A DNA stretch of 64,000 bases from Bacteroidota bacterium. Its GTDB lineage: Bacteria; Bacteroidota; Bacteroidia; Palsa-965. The stretch lies in the NCBI GenBank assembly GCA_006218065.1, contig VBWE01000014.1:92834-156833 (forward strand), read 5' to 3'. This document shows, piece after piece, positions 32,902 to 42,361 of the stretch. The translations under genes were made by a program, and so were the position numbers. The notes under the pieces were generated by a model, which worked only from the letters and a program-made list of their open reading frames with translations, was not told the DNA's origin and searched no databases. The number at the start of each line of letters is the position of its first letter. Within the stretch, counting starts at the first letter, position 1.

Positions 32902-35232
32902 ATGAAACCAATTACCTATTATCAAGCCTCGGGGCTGACGGATTTGGAAGTAAAAAGCCAATTTGTCGTCCGGAAAAATGAACTTGAACGTGTGATCTCG
33001 GAGATAAGAAGAGATGACATGAAGGGTTCTATTCAGCACTATATTTTTGTTGGACAACGCGGTAGCGGGAAATCAACATTGCTCAGGCGAATACAGGCGG
33101 AGATAAACACGGACAAAGAATTGAACGAACGGCTCATTGCCATTAACCTGAGTGAAGAACAAGCCGGCATTTACCGTTTGCACGATTTGTGGGATCGTGT
33201 TTGCCAGGAGCTTCGTATGAACCATAAGATAGAGGTGGAAGAAGTAAAATGGGAGGATTATGAAAATGATCTGACTGATTTTGCCCGTGCGCTATATAGT
33301 GCAATGCAAAAAGGATTGAAAAAAACGGGTAAAAAAATAGTATTGCTGCTTGATAATATCGACCGAATTCTTGAGAGTGTCAAAGCAAATGACAATCATC
33401 TTTTCCGGGAATTACTCATGAATTATAAGGATGTTCGGATTATTGGGGGAAGTACCCGCCTCAGTGAGCATCACTGGAAGTACGATCAACCGTTTTATGA
33501 ATTTTTTAATGTAATACGCCTGGCTCCGTTAACCAAGGAAGAACTGAAAGAGTTGCTGGTGTTCTGGAGTAATTTTCTGAAAGAACCAAAGCTGGGCGAA
33601 TTTGTCTGTAATAATTCCGGGCGTCTTAACGCCTTACGCATTTTAAGCGACGGAATGCCCCGAACCATGCTCAATCTTGTAGAACTTATGATAGACCGCC
33701 CCGGCCAGCAGGGATATGATTATCTAAGATATATTCTTGATCGCGCTACGCCAGTATACCAGGAACGCCTTGGAATTCTATCTCCTCTGCATCAAAAAAT
33801 TGTCCTCGAACTTTCTTTCTTCTGGGACGCGGCCAAGGTTAAAGAATTATCTGAAGCTACACGTATTGAAAGTAAAACATTGTCTGCCGCATTAGCTCAA
33901 CTGGTTGAATTACAAATTGTCGATAAAATAAAAGGTAAGGGCAAAAATCTTATGTACATCTTGCGGGAAAGGTTTTTCAATCTTTGGTTGATTATGACGC
34001 AGGGAGGGCCGAAACAAAAGAGTCAGGTGAAATGGCTGACAGTTTTTTTGGAAACCTGGTATAACGAGCAAGAACTAAAAGAAATGTATCAAAAATTTAT
34101 TAATGAAATCGATGGGGGAGTTATTGACCCTGATCGTGCAGTAATCAAAGCCAAGGCATTTGTGCATTTAAAGAACATCTCAATCGACGAAAGAGACTTG
34201 TTGCTAAGCCGTATACATGAAGTAATTGGTGACAGAAAAGAATACCTGGAACTTTTACCAGCAAAAGCAGCTGACATCATTATGAATGTTTTTGCTTTAA
34301 TTGACGCTGAGGCATGGAGTCAGGCGATAGAAGAAATGGAAAAAATAGATCAAGATTTTGAGATGAAATACCATATGATAGGATTTTTATTTGAGATGAA
34401 AGGTGAAATTGTAGAGGCCGAAAAACTTTATCGAAAAGGAATTAAAAAGAATATTAAAGGCACATTATCGCTGCTTGCAGATATTTATAAAAAAGAAGAG
34501 CGTTATGAAGATGCCGAAAAATTTTATTTGAAGGCAATTCAGTATAGTGATGTTAAAGGACTCATAGGGATGGGTGAGCTATGCGAAATAAAAGGTGATG
34601 CTACACGAGCGGAGGAATATTATATTCATGCAACGGAAAATGGGAGTGTAATCGCTTTACATGCTCTCGCCGAGTTTTATGCTAAAAATAAACGTAATGA
34701 GGAAGCTGAAAAATATTACTTGCTCGCTATTAAAAAAGGATACATTTTCGGAGCAGGCCCATTAGCATTTTTCTATTTCGATAATAATATCAAAAAAGAA
34801 AAGGCATATGAGTTAATTGTAGCATATAATTCCCGAAACCAAAGAATATTCGATTATCAATTCTTTTTTTGTGCGGAACAAATTATTGCAATTTGGGCTG
34901 GATTACCTGAGAAAATCTCTTTGATCGAAAACGAGTTGGGAAGCATTGTTGATAGTAAAAACGAATTTCTTCTCAAATATATTATTTCGGAATGTTTAGT
35001 TCATAAACAGGCAACTCATGTATGGAATTGGTTTTTAAACCAAGAATTTGGTGAAAAAATCAGAGAAATGCTTCGACTTTTATTTTTTGTAACGGCACGG
35101 TTTATTAATAATAGTGATGCCCAATTAAAAATACTGGCGATTGCTCCTGAACTTATCGAGCCTGTAGATGAGATATATCAGGATATTATCGAACGTCAAG
35201 AATTCTACTATGGAAAGAACAAAAACACATAA
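32902..35232 (+). CDS. STAND-like ATPase with winged helix and Sel1/TPR repeats
   Basis: A 776-residue protein. The P-loop is VGQRGSGKSTLL (residues 50-61) and Walker B is KIVLLLDNIDRI (145-156), with a GGSTRLSEHHW sensor region. A winged-helix-like segment follows (about 310-370: LSEATRIESKTLSAALAQLV, then YILRERFFNLW). The C-terminal half is a helical repeat domain with Sel1/TPR-like units (EAEKLYRKGIKKNIKG, DAEKFYLKAIQYSDVKG, RAEEYYIHATENGS, EAEKYYLLAIKKGY). NTPase, winged helix and repeat sensor form the classic STAND layout in which the repeats sense a trigger. AT-rich, like its partner. There is no visible nuclease, TIR or protease effector in either gene. Confidence 0.82.
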   Translation: MKPITYYQASGLTDLEVKSQFVVRKNELERVISEIRRDDMKGSIQHYIFVGQRGSGKSTLLRRIQAEINTDKELNERLIAINLSEEQAGIYRLHDLWDRVCQELRMNHKIEVEEVKWEDYENDLTDFARALYSAMQKGLKKTGKKIVLLLDNIDRILESVKANDNHLFRELLMNYKDVRIIGGSTRLSEHHWKYDQPFYEFFNVIRLAPLTKEELKELLVFWSNFLKEPKLGEFVCNNSGRLNALRILSDGMPRTMLNLVELMIDRPGQQGYDYLRYILDRATPVYQERLGILSPLHQKIVLELSFFWDAAKVKELSEATRIESKTLSAALAQLVELQIVDKIKGKGKNLMYILRERFFNLWLIMTQGGPKQKSQVKWLTVFLETWYNEQELKEMYQKFINEIDGGVIDPDRAVIKAKAFVHLKNISIDERDLLLSRIHEVIGDRKEYLELLPAKAADIIMNVFALIDAEAWSQAIEEMEKIDQDFEMKYHMIGFLFEMKGEIVEAEKLYRKGIKKNIKGTLSLLADIYKKEERYEDAEKFYLKAIQYSDVKGLIGMGELCEIKGDATRAEEYYIHATENGSVIALHALAEFYAKNKRNEEAEKYYLLAIKKGYIFGAGPLAFFYFDNNIKKEKAYELIVAYNSRNQRIFDYQFFFCAEQIIAIWAGLPEKISLIENELGSIVDSKNEFLLKYIISECLVHKQATHVWNWFLNQEFGEKIREMLRLLFFVTARFINNSDAQLKILAIAPELIEPVDEIYQDIIERQEFYYGKNKNT

Positions 35233-35290
35233 CGATTATAGCATAATATACTAATTATGAGATAGTTGTGTTTTGTTTGTCCGTTCCCTG

Positions 35291-35298
35291 TAACTTTG
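35291..35298 (+). promoter_or_regulatory. -7 box TAACTTTG upstream of the ECF sigma gene
   Basis: TAACTTTG matches TAnnTTTG, with TTTG-containing sequence about 17 nt upstream (TTTTGTTTG near 35272-35280). It leaves a leader of about 45 nt before the ATG at 35348. Confidence 0.55.
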
Positions 35299-35347
35299 CC
35301 CCCGATCAGCCCGTCTTACGACTGAAAAACATCGAAATACTGCTGCG

Positions 35348-35833
35348 ATGACCGTTGAAGAATTCAACCGCTGTGTTGATGAACATGCCGATAGCCTCTA
35401 TCGCTTTATCCTGAAAAATGTGAAGGATAAGGACAAGGCGAAGGATATTGTCCAGGACACGTATGAAAAACTGTGGCTGAAAGTTTCGGATACGGAAGCG
35501 AAGAATGCCAGGTCGTATATGTTCACCACCGCGTACCGCACGATGATCGATGCGATCCGGAAGGACAAACGGCAGGGCTCGATTGAAGAAGCGCCGATGA
35601 TCGCACTTTCGACGAATAAACAGTACAGCGATCTCAAGGAAATTCTGAATGAAGCGGTATCCAAACTTCCCGAAATGCAGCGGTCGGTGATCATGCTCCG
35701 CGATTACGAAGGATACAGCTACGAAGAAATCGGCGGGATTACCGGGCTGAGTGAATCACAGGTAAAAGTGTACATCTTCAGGGCGCGGACGTTTTTGAAG
35801 AATTATATAGGAAGCATGGACAAAGTGCTTTAA
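35348..35833 (+). CDS. ECF-type RNA polymerase sigma factor
   Basis: A 161-residue protein with region 2 (EHADSLYRFILKNVKDKDKAKDIVQDTYEKLW) and region 4 (LPEMQRSVIMLRDYEGYSYEEIGGITGLSESQVKVYIFRARTFLK). There is no region 1 or 3, so it is an extracytoplasmic-function sigma factor. It is followed after 5 nt by a membrane protein with a short cytoplasmic repeat domain, the usual place for an anti-sigma factor. Which genes it controls cannot be read here. Confidence 0.93.
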   Translation: MTVEEFNRCVDEHADSLYRFILKNVKDKDKAKDIVQDTYEKLWLKVSDTEAKNARSYMFTTAYRTMIDAIRKDKRQGSIEEAPMIALSTNKQYSDLKEILNEAVSKLPEMQRSVIMLRDYEGYSYEEIGGITGLSESQVKVYIFRARTFLKNYIGSMDKVL

Positions 35834-35838
35834 GAAAA

Positions 35839-37116
35839 ATGGATATTAACAGGAACAATTGCGAAGCTTATTTCCTCGATTTTTTTGAGGGACGCCTCTC
35901 CCCGGAGCAGGCTGAGCTTTTGTTCGCTTTCCTGGATGAGCATCCCGATCTCCACGAACTGTTCAACAACTACGAGCATATCGGGCTGGACGATGAATCC
36001 GGTGTGAACTTCGAAGGAAAAGAAACCTTGAAACGTTTCGCTGATCTGCCGCTGACGGTAAACGAAGCGAACTGCGAAGAATTTTTTATCGCCGCCGCTG
36101 AAGGTTTGCTGAATGCCGATGAACAGAAACGCGTGGAGCAGTTTCTCGCGCAACACCCGGAACGCCGCGCCGATTACGATGCCTTCGCAAAAACGCGCCT
36201 GCAGCCCGAAGAAATTGTGTTTGAACATAAAGGGTCGCTGAAGAAAACGCTCGAACCGGTCAGCGCATCGAATTACGAAGACTATATCCTTTCCGCGATC
36301 GAAGGTTTGCTGAACGCGCAGCAGCGGAAAGAACTCGATACGTTCATCGCATCGGATCCGGTGTATGCTGCGGTATTTGCACAATATCAGCAAACCCGCC
36401 TGCAGCCCGACCTTTCCGTTGTATTCGAAGACAAAGCTTCGCTGAAACGTCGCGCCCGCGGAACACCGTGGATGCCCGTATGGCGCGCTGCGGCTGCTTT
36501 CGCGGTACTCGTACTTGCCGGTTACGGCATTACGCGCCTGGCGAACGGCGGCCCGGTTGATGCCGATGGTCTTGCCGGGAATTCCGCGCTGAAAAACCGC
36601 GAAGTGACCCCGGTGGTTATTCCTGTTCCCGACAATAACAACGGAACGCAGCAGGCCAACTATGCTTCGAACAACGGCACTCAAAAGATTTCTCCGCTGG
36701 ATACCACGAAACCCGTTCGCGAAAATTTATTCGCAGCAAGTTTTAATCCCCGTGAGATCCAGGGAATCCGGCAAAAAGAAACTGAGCCGGGCATGCTGGC
36801 GCTTGCAGGCTATACGCCGTTGTCATCCGGAACAACTACGCAGCAGGCTTACCCGGAATACAATTTCCCCACGGTCCGCGAAATGGCCGAGGACTGGGCG
36901 CTTGAAAAACTGGGCGGAAAACCGACGGAACCGGCTACAGGCGTAATGGCCATGAACCAGCAAAAAGAATCGATGACCGGCTGGGACTGGGCCGGGCTGG
37001 CGATGAAAAAAGTATCCAACGAAAAAATCACCCTCGAAAAATCTGCGGATGAAAACGGCCGCGTGCTCAACGTGCGCCTGGGTAAGATTAAGTTCAAGCA
37101 TACGTTTTCGAAGTAA
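35839..37116 (+). CDS. Probable anti-sigma factor with three N-terminal repeats
   Basis: A 425-residue protein. The first about 215 residues are three copies of a unit of about 70 residues (NCEAYFLDFFEGRLSPEQ, NCEEFFIAAAEGLLNADE, NYEDYILSAIEGLLNAQQ), each followed by a short acidic piece and GKETLKR/HKGSLKK/DKASLKR. One transmembrane helix (VWRAAAAFAVLVLAGYGI) then leads to a periplasmic domain with Asn/Thr-rich linkers. The unit resembles the anti-sigma zinc-finger-like helices but lacks the HxxxCxxC. Location and topology support an anti-sigma role. The triple copy is unusual. Confidence 0.75.
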   Translation: MDINRNNCEAYFLDFFEGRLSPEQAELLFAFLDEHPDLHELFNNYEHIGLDDESGVNFEGKETLKRFADLPLTVNEANCEEFFIAAAEGLLNADEQKRVEQFLAQHPERRADYDAFAKTRLQPEEIVFEHKGSLKKTLEPVSASNYEDYILSAIEGLLNAQQRKELDTFIASDPVYAAVFAQYQQTRLQPDLSVVFEDKASLKRRARGTPWMPVWRAAAAFAVLVLAGYGITRLANGGPVDADGLAGNSALKNREVTPVVIPVPDNNNGTQQANYASNNGTQKISPLDTTKPVRENLFAASFNPREIQGIRQKETEPGMLALAGYTPLSSGTTTQQAYPEYNFPTVREMAEDWALEKLGGKPTEPATGVMAMNQQKESMTGWDWAGLAMKKVSNEKITLEKSADENGRVLNVRLGKIKFKHTFSK

Positions 37117-37383
37117 GTGCTCTTCCCGGAATCTTTTTCCCAACTAAGGCAAAAAATGAAACGCTCCTCTGCGCCCTCTTGTGGGCATGCGGGGAGAACC
37201 CTGTGTGCTCTGCGTTTTAATGCTGATACGGCGTTGCATTTTTTGCCTGGACGGCGGCAGGTTTCACATATTCCCGGCGCCGGCAATCTTTTCGTTAATT
37301 TTGATAGCGTTTATTCTGTTAACACATGTGAAATGAAAATCCGGCCGCCCGTTTTGCACGTACATGATGAAAAACAGATCAGC

Positions 37384-37923
37384 ATGAAAAAGCTCGCACA
37401 GATTGTCCTGGTTTTTGTCATTCTTTCGACAAGCGCCTGCAGCCCGGACGCCTCCAGATCGGTCAACGAAAACAAGGCAGCGAATGAAATACCTAAAACT
37501 ACTGTAGCCATGAAAACGGACGATACCGCCAAAAAAATTGTGAAAACGGATGAGGAATGGAAAAAAATCCTGACGCCGGAACAATACCGCATCCTGCGCC
37601 AGAAAGGAACCGAATACGCGTTCTCGGGCCAATACTGGAACAGCGAAGAAAAAGGAATTTACCGCTGCGCAGGCTGCAACAATATCCTGTTCGTTTCCGA
37701 ACAGAAATTCGAATCCGGCTGCGGCTGGCCGAGTTTCAGCATGCCTTTCGATTCCACTACCTGCGATTACCACGAAGACAACACGTACGGCATGACACGC
37801 ACGGAAGTCACCTGTAAAGCCTGCGGCGGTCACTTAGGCCATGTGTTTAACGACGGACCTCCGCCCACAGGACAGCGCTACTGTATCAATTCCGGTTCGC
37901 TGAAGTTTGAAGCGGTGAAGTAA
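37384..37923 (+). CDS. msrB: Peptide-methionine (R)-S-oxide reductase, lipoprotein form
   Basis: Reduces methionine-R-sulfoxide in proteins. The 179-residue product starts [20 protein letters not shown], with Cys20 as a likely lipidation site. The MsrB domain covers about residues 55-179. Zinc Cys pairs are CAGC and CKAC, GWPSF is exact, and the catalytic Cys is in [14 protein letters not shown] 37384 is chosen from the signal; in-frame ATGs further upstream (for example 37333) would mask it, and a TAATTTTG box near 37295 would serve either start. Export points to repair of envelope proteins, and the neighbouring ECF sigma factor could control it. Confidence 0.92.
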   Translation: MKKLAQIVLVFVILSTSACSPDASRSVNENKAANEIPKTTVAMKTDDTAKKIVKTDEEWKKILTPEQYRILRQKGTEYAFSGQYWNSEEKGIYRCAGCNNILFVSEQKFESGCGWPSFSMPFDSTTCDYHEDNTYGMTRTEVTCKACGGHLGHVFNDGPPPTGQRYCINSGSLKFEAVK

Positions 37924-37965
37924 TCGTGCGCCACACGAAATTAACACGCCACATAAAATGAATAC

Positions 37966-38039
37966 GTCACACTGAGCGGAGTCGAAGTGTGTGTAAAAGA
38001 GACTGTACTACACACACTTCGACTGCCGCTCAGTGTGAC
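37966..38039. repeat. CACACTGAGCG-type inverted repeat
   Basis: GTCACACTGAGCG plus TCGAAGTGTGTGTA (37966-37995) is mirrored by TACACACACTTCGA plus CGCTCAGTGTGAC (38009-38039). CACTGAGCG-GTCGAAGTG palindromes are a known kind of dispersed repeat in many Bacteroidota genomes. A partial third piece (CAGTGTGACGTCCGTATT) follows at about 38049. Confidence 0.85.
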
Positions 38040-38065
38040 CTCCGTATTCAGTGTGACGTCCGTAT

Positions 38066-38101
38066 TAAAAAAGGCTGCACCCGGGAGGAACAGCCTTTTT
38101 C
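38066..38101. terminator. Bidirectional terminator between msrB and the T9SS gene
   Basis: AAAAAAGGCTG - loop - CAGCCTTTTT, with A and T tracts on both sides, serving both convergent genes. Confidence 0.85.
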
Positions 38102-38142
38102 ATTTCATGTGCATTTGCTTTTCGCGAAAGCAGAGGTAAAAT

Positions 38143-40704
38143 CTATCGGGTGATCGTAAGTTTTTGAGTCTGGATGCTGTTGCCTTGTTTTACACGAACT
38201 AGGTAAACACCGGCACTGAGGTGTGCAAGATCGAGGCGTGTGTTGCGGTTGCTCGTTTTCACAGAACTTACCGTGCGGCCGACCATGTCCAGTACGTCGA
38301 TCTGTTCGGAAGCGCCGGTGGTGCTCACGAATACTTCGCCGCTGGCGGGGTTCGGGTACAGCGTAAAGCCTGCGGCAGTTTCATATTCCGGTACAGAGGT
38401 CTGTAAGGTCGGATCGATCACCACGGAGTCGGCAATGATTGCAACCGGGATATTTGCTTCGCTCAAAGTAATCGCCGTTACGTTGGAAACATCCAGGTGC
38501 AGGATCGCGATTCCGGAAAGGTTGTCCGTGGTAACGATCTGGAACGAACCGATCGATCCCGAACCGCCGTTGAAACTCTGCTGGTCGTTCCGCACTTCGC
38601 AGGCGTCGATAATCCCCGCGCTGCGGAAAGGTTTGCGGAAACCGATCATGTTATTCCCGATCGTTCCCAGCCACGAACCGGTAAAGTTCATCGTGGTCAT
38701 CATCGTATCGATCAGGTTCGCATCCATGTTGATGCGGAACGCTATTCCGTATAAACTGTCCACCGGGATGCTTGACGTACCGAGACGAATATCTACGTTC
38801 ACCAAAGTCTGCAATCCGCAGGTATCGTAGCTCGCAACCAGCTGCAGGGTAGGTGTGCTGGCCGCGACCGGAACTTCCGGGACGAAATGATACGGGTGCG
38901 TCAGTCCGTAATTGAGGCTGATGGGAACAGTATCGTTTACGTTGATAATTCCGTTTCCGTCGGCGTCGGCATGTTTGTAATTGCAGTTGGTGAAATTCTG
39001 CGTCCAGTCGGCCATCGGCTGCAGGTACCAGGCATTGCTCGCGTTCGGACGTGTTGCGCCGGTGGTGTTGTAGCCTACGCCGATGTGCAGCACATCCGCC
39101 ATGTTCGCCGTGAGATCGTAGTTGCAGTCGCCCGGCCAGACATGCCCGACAGGTACGTTGCACGAATCGATCACGTAGAAAATACTGGTCAGCGCGCCGC
39201 ATCCGGGATAGAAAGCGAAACCGAGATACGAACCGGGCTGGTTCACGGCAAGTGTTTGCGTATTCGCATTGATCGGGAAAGTATTGCCAGCCGTGTCGGT
39301 ATAATACTGCCAGTAATAGTTCGCTGCACCCGGGCCGAAATCGAGTGTAACGAAACTGCTGTCGCAATTGTAAATAGTATCGATATGCCAGTAGTACGCA
39401 CTGACCATCACTGTATCGGTAGCCGTGCAGTTTCCGTCCGTCATCGTAACCACGTACTGCTGGTTGCTCACTCCTGAAATAATGTTCGGATTCTGGCTGT
39501 TCGGATTATCGAGTCCGTATGCCGGCGACCAGCTGTACGTATAATTTCCCGGCGTTCCCGGCGTGGCGTTCAGTTGTCCCTGCTGCTGGCAGAACACGGT
39601 ATCCGGACCTGCGCTCACGCTGCAGAAAGTCACCACGCAACTGTCGGCCACATAAAAAACACTGGTCAGCGCGCCGCATCCGGGGAAGGTGGCGTATCCA
39701 GTATACGATCCCGGCTGGTTGACGGTAATTGTTTGCGTGGTATAATTCAGGTTGGTGGTGTTGCCGGCCGTATCGGTATAAAATTGCCAGAAGTAATTTG
39801 TTGCGCCGGGACCAAAATCGAGAATGACGTTACTGTTGTTGCAACTGTAAGATGTATCGCCTACCGAAAAATGAAATTCACTTACCGTGATCGTATCGGT
39901 TACCGTGCAGTTAGTAACGGTATCGGTCATCGTTACGGTGTATACCTGGTTGTACACGCCGTACACCGTCGGGTTCGCGATATTCGGGTTGCTCAGGCCG
40001 GTGGAAGGCCACCACTGGAAAATGTAATTGTTGCCCGGCGTTCCGGGAACGGCGTTCAGTTGCGGGTTCTGCGACTGGCAGAAAACAGTATCCGGTCCGG
40101 CGCTCACGCTGCAAGAGTTGCTGCTGTTACAGCCGATCACCACCGGGATATTGCTGGTAATCGCTCCGCAGCCGGGGAAGTTGGCATAACCGAAATAATA
40201 TCCCGGCTGTGTTACCGTGAGCGTTTGCGTAGTAACGTTCAGCGCAGTCTGGTTTCCGAGCGTATCATAATAATATTGCCAGAGATATGAAGATGCTCCC
40301 GGGCCGAAATCAAGTACCGTTGACGTGCTCGGCGAACAGATAAACGCCGTATCGATAACAGGCATGTACGATGAAACGATTACCGTATCGGTTGTAACGC
40401 AACCGCCGACGGTATCGGTCATCGTAACAACGAAAGCCTGGTTCTGCACGCCCGGTCCGCCGAAGGGTCCCCATGCGCTGGCGCTGTTCGGGTTCACCAG
40501 CAGGTTGGCCGGCGACCAGCTGTACACGTAATTATTGCCCGGGGTGAGCGCGGTGGCCTGCACCTGGACCGGCTGCTGACAATTTACATGATCAGCCCCG
40601 GCAGATACCGAGCATTGTGCGCGGAGACCGGGTGACATGATGACGCCGATAAAGATCGAGAGCCCGGTCAGCCTGCTTTTGTATGAGATGCTTGTCGGTT
40701 TCAT
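38143..40704 (-). CDS. T9SS-secreted protein with three PKD-like repeats and a dockerin-like segment
   Basis: An 853-residue protein (start ATG 40704, MKPTSISYKSRLTG, hydrophobic SIFIGVIMSPGLRAQ). Three to four Ig/PKD-like repeats of about 130 residues begin CSVSAGxDxVxCQ and contain TLDFGPGA-YWQ(YY/FY) and QPGSYxGFAxxPGCGALTS. They are followed by a dockerin-type segment (WPGDCNYDLTANMADVLHIG, DADGNGIINVNDTVPI) that probably binds calcium, then a cohesin-like beta domain. The C-terminus (FTLYPNPASGEVFVS ... GVYLVRVKQGNS) is a type A T9SS sorting domain. Likely a surface adhesin or scaffold. It has a 234-bp AT-rich gap upstream. Confidence 0.88.
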   Translation of the reverse strand: MKPTSISYKSRLTGLSIFIGVIMSPGLRAQCSVSAGADHVNCQQPVQVQATALTPGNNYVYSWSPANLLVNPNSASAWGPFGGPGVQNQAFVVTMTDTVGGCVTTDTVIVSSYMPVIDTAFICSPSTSTVLDFGPGASSYLWQYYYDTLGNQTALNVTTQTLTVTQPGYYFGYANFPGCGAITSNIPVVIGCNSSNSCSVSAGPDTVFCQSQNPQLNAVPGTPGNNYIFQWWPSTGLSNPNIANPTVYGVYNQVYTVTMTDTVTNCTVTDTITVSEFHFSVGDTSYSCNNSNVILDFGPGATNYFWQFYTDTAGNTTNLNYTTQTITVNQPGSYTGYATFPGCGALTSVFYVADSCVVTFCSVSAGPDTVFCQQQGQLNATPGTPGNYTYSWSPAYGLDNPNSQNPNIISGVSNQQYVVTMTDGNCTATDTVMVSAYYWHIDTIYNCDSSFVTLDFGPGAANYYWQYYTDTAGNTFPINANTQTLAVNQPGSYLGFAFYPGCGALTSIFYVIDSCNVPVGHVWPGDCNYDLTANMADVLHIGVGYNTTGATRPNASNAWYLQPMADWTQNFTNCNYKHADADGNGIINVNDTVPISLNYGLTHPYHFVPEVPVAASTPTLQLVASYDTCGLQTLVNVDIRLGTSSIPVDSLYGIAFRINMDANLIDTMMTTMNFTGSWLGTIGNNMIGFRKPFRSAGIIDACEVRNDQQSFNGGSGSIGSFQIVTTDNLSGIAILHLDVSNVTAITLSEANIPVAIIADSVVIDPTLQTSVPEYETAAGFTLYPNPASGEVFVSTTGASEQIDVLDMVGRTVSSVKTSNRNTRLDLAHLSAGVYLVRVKQGNSIQTQKLTITR

Positions 40705-40938
40705 AGGAGACAAGGTTTTGTGTGTGTTAGCCAGTTAGTTGTGTGTGCCTAGTTTTTGACAGTACAAACATAGATCGATTCATATGGGTAAAAAAATACA
40801 GATTTTAGTATTTATCGGGCATATATTTGCATAAATGTACTCGACAAAGCAAACATAATTTATATTTATATTATTGATTATCAATCAAATATATATAATG
40901 ATAAAAATACTTATTTTTTTATATTTGTCGGAGATACT
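40705..40938. promoter_or_regulatory. AT-rich divergent promoter region
   Basis: The gap between the divergent T9SS gene and the alpha-helical protein gene is very AT-rich. It holds the palindromic TTGATTATCAATCAA near 40874 and several TATATTTG-like boxes (ATATTTGC near 40827, TATATTTGTCG near 40920) that could serve as -7 elements for each direction. Exact promoters are uncertain. Confidence 0.45.
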
Positions 40939-42357
40939 ATGTTTAACAGCAAAGCAGCAGGCCTGGTAAATGTTTTGGAAGAATCTGAAAAGAGCGCTTT
41001 CCGGAAATATCTTGCCTGTGATTTTTTTACCGGGAATGCGCAGCTGGGAAAATTATTTTCTTTCCTGGCGGATCGTACCGGTAGTGAAACGGAGGAAACG
41101 AAACTGCGGCGCAGCGCTTTCCGTTTTTGTTTTCCGGGCCGGCATTATAATGACAAGAAGCTGCGTTACCTGATGACCGAACTGTGCGGGCACCTGGAAA
41201 ATTTTCTCACCCTTCAGTCGATCCGCCGCGACCCGGAAAAAAGCGAGAACATACTGTCGAAGGAACTGGCTGTGCGCGGTGCGGAGAAAGCGTACAACAG
41301 CCTGCTGCACAATCACCGGCTGATCGAACAACGCAGTGCGCGCCGCGATGCTGATTTTTATTTGTATCGCTACACCGGCGAATTTCACCACCTCGCGTAT
41401 GCTTCGGCCACGCTCAAGCGCGACGATAAAAGCAATATCGAGGACACGGTGAATTACCTCGACCGGTTTTACCTCGCGCGCAAGCTTCAGCTCTGCTGCG
41501 AAATATTCAACGTGCGCAACGTGCTTTCGGTGGATTACAAAGTGTTCCTGCTCGACGAGATCCTGCACCACCTGGAGAACAGGAGTTATGAAGACACGCC
41601 TGTGATCCGGATATACTACCGCATCCTGATGACCCTGCTGGAAAGCGAAAAGGAAGAGCATTTCGATTCCCTGCGCGAATTACTGCTCGCGCACGGCGCC
41701 GCTTTTTCACTTCCCGAACTGCGCGAGATGTACCAGTACGTGCTCAACTACTGCATCAAAAAAATCAATACCGGACACATGCAGTACCAGCGCACGCTTT
41801 TCGAGATTTACAAAGTGATCCTCGAAAATAAAGTGCTGCTTTCCGAAGGCCATCTCTCGCAGTGGGATTATAAAAACATCGTGACCATCAGTCTGCGCCA
41901 GCAGGAATTCGACTGGACACAGCAGTTTATCCAGCGGTATAAATCGGAACTGCCTTCGAGAGAACGGGAAAATGCGTTCGTGTATAATATGGCTTTCCTG
42001 CATTTTCACCGCGGCGAATATTCGCAGACGCTGCAGTTGCTGCAGAAAGTGGAATTCACCGATCTTTACTACCAGCTCGACTCGCGCGTTATTCTGCTGA
42101 AAATTTATTTCGAGCTGGACGATACGGAAACTTTTTTCTACCACACGGCGGCGTTCAAAACCTTCCTGAAAAGGAACAAACTGATTTCCGATTACCAGCG
42201 CGCGATTTACCTCAACCTGGTGAAATTCACTTCACGCCTGCTGCGTGCAGGAACTTCGCGGCGGAAAATCGCGCTGGTGAAAAAACTGGCGGAAGAAAAC
42301 CGGCAGGTGGCCGACCTGGCCTGGCTGCTGAAAAAAGTGGAAGAGCGGGAAGCGTAA
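40939..42357 (+). CDS. Alpha-helical (TPR-like) protein of unknown function
   Basis: A 472-residue cytoplasmic protein (MFNSKAAGLVNVLEESEKSA). It is almost wholly alpha-helical, with Leu/Tyr-rich amphipathic helices (LYRYTGEFHHLAYASATLKR, YYRILMTLLESEKEEHFD, FHRGEYSQTLQLLQKVEF) and a basic C-terminus (KRNKLISDYQRAIYLNLV). There are no P-loop or catalytic motifs. The helical pattern resembles TPR-type scaffold proteins found in Bacteroidota. It converges with the downstream ArnT-like gene (gap 4 nt). Confidence 0.7.
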   Translation: MFNSKAAGLVNVLEESEKSAFRKYLACDFFTGNAQLGKLFSFLADRTGSETEETKLRRSAFRFCFPGRHYNDKKLRYLMTELCGHLENFLTLQSIRRDPEKSENILSKELAVRGAEKAYNSLLHNHRLIEQRSARRDADFYLYRYTGEFHHLAYASATLKRDDKSNIEDTVNYLDRFYLARKLQLCCEIFNVRNVLSVDYKVFLLDEILHHLENRSYEDTPVIRIYYRILMTLLESEKEEHFDSLRELLLAHGAAFSLPELREMYQYVLNYCIKKINTGHMQYQRTLFEIYKVILENKVLLSEGHLSQWDYKNIVTISLRQQEFDWTQQFIQRYKSELPSRERENAFVYNMAFLHFHRGEYSQTLQLLQKVEFTDLYYQLDSRVILLKIYFELDDTETFFYHTAAFKTFLKRNKLISDYQRAIYLNLVKFTSRLLRAGTSRRKIALVKKLAEENRQVADLAWLLKKVEEREA

Positions 42358-42361
42358 ATTT

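Noticed and set aside
39574..40290. 238-codon plus-strand ORF opposite the T9SS protein
   Set aside because: Antisense to a clearly repeated, conserved protein; its own periodicity mirrors those repeats.
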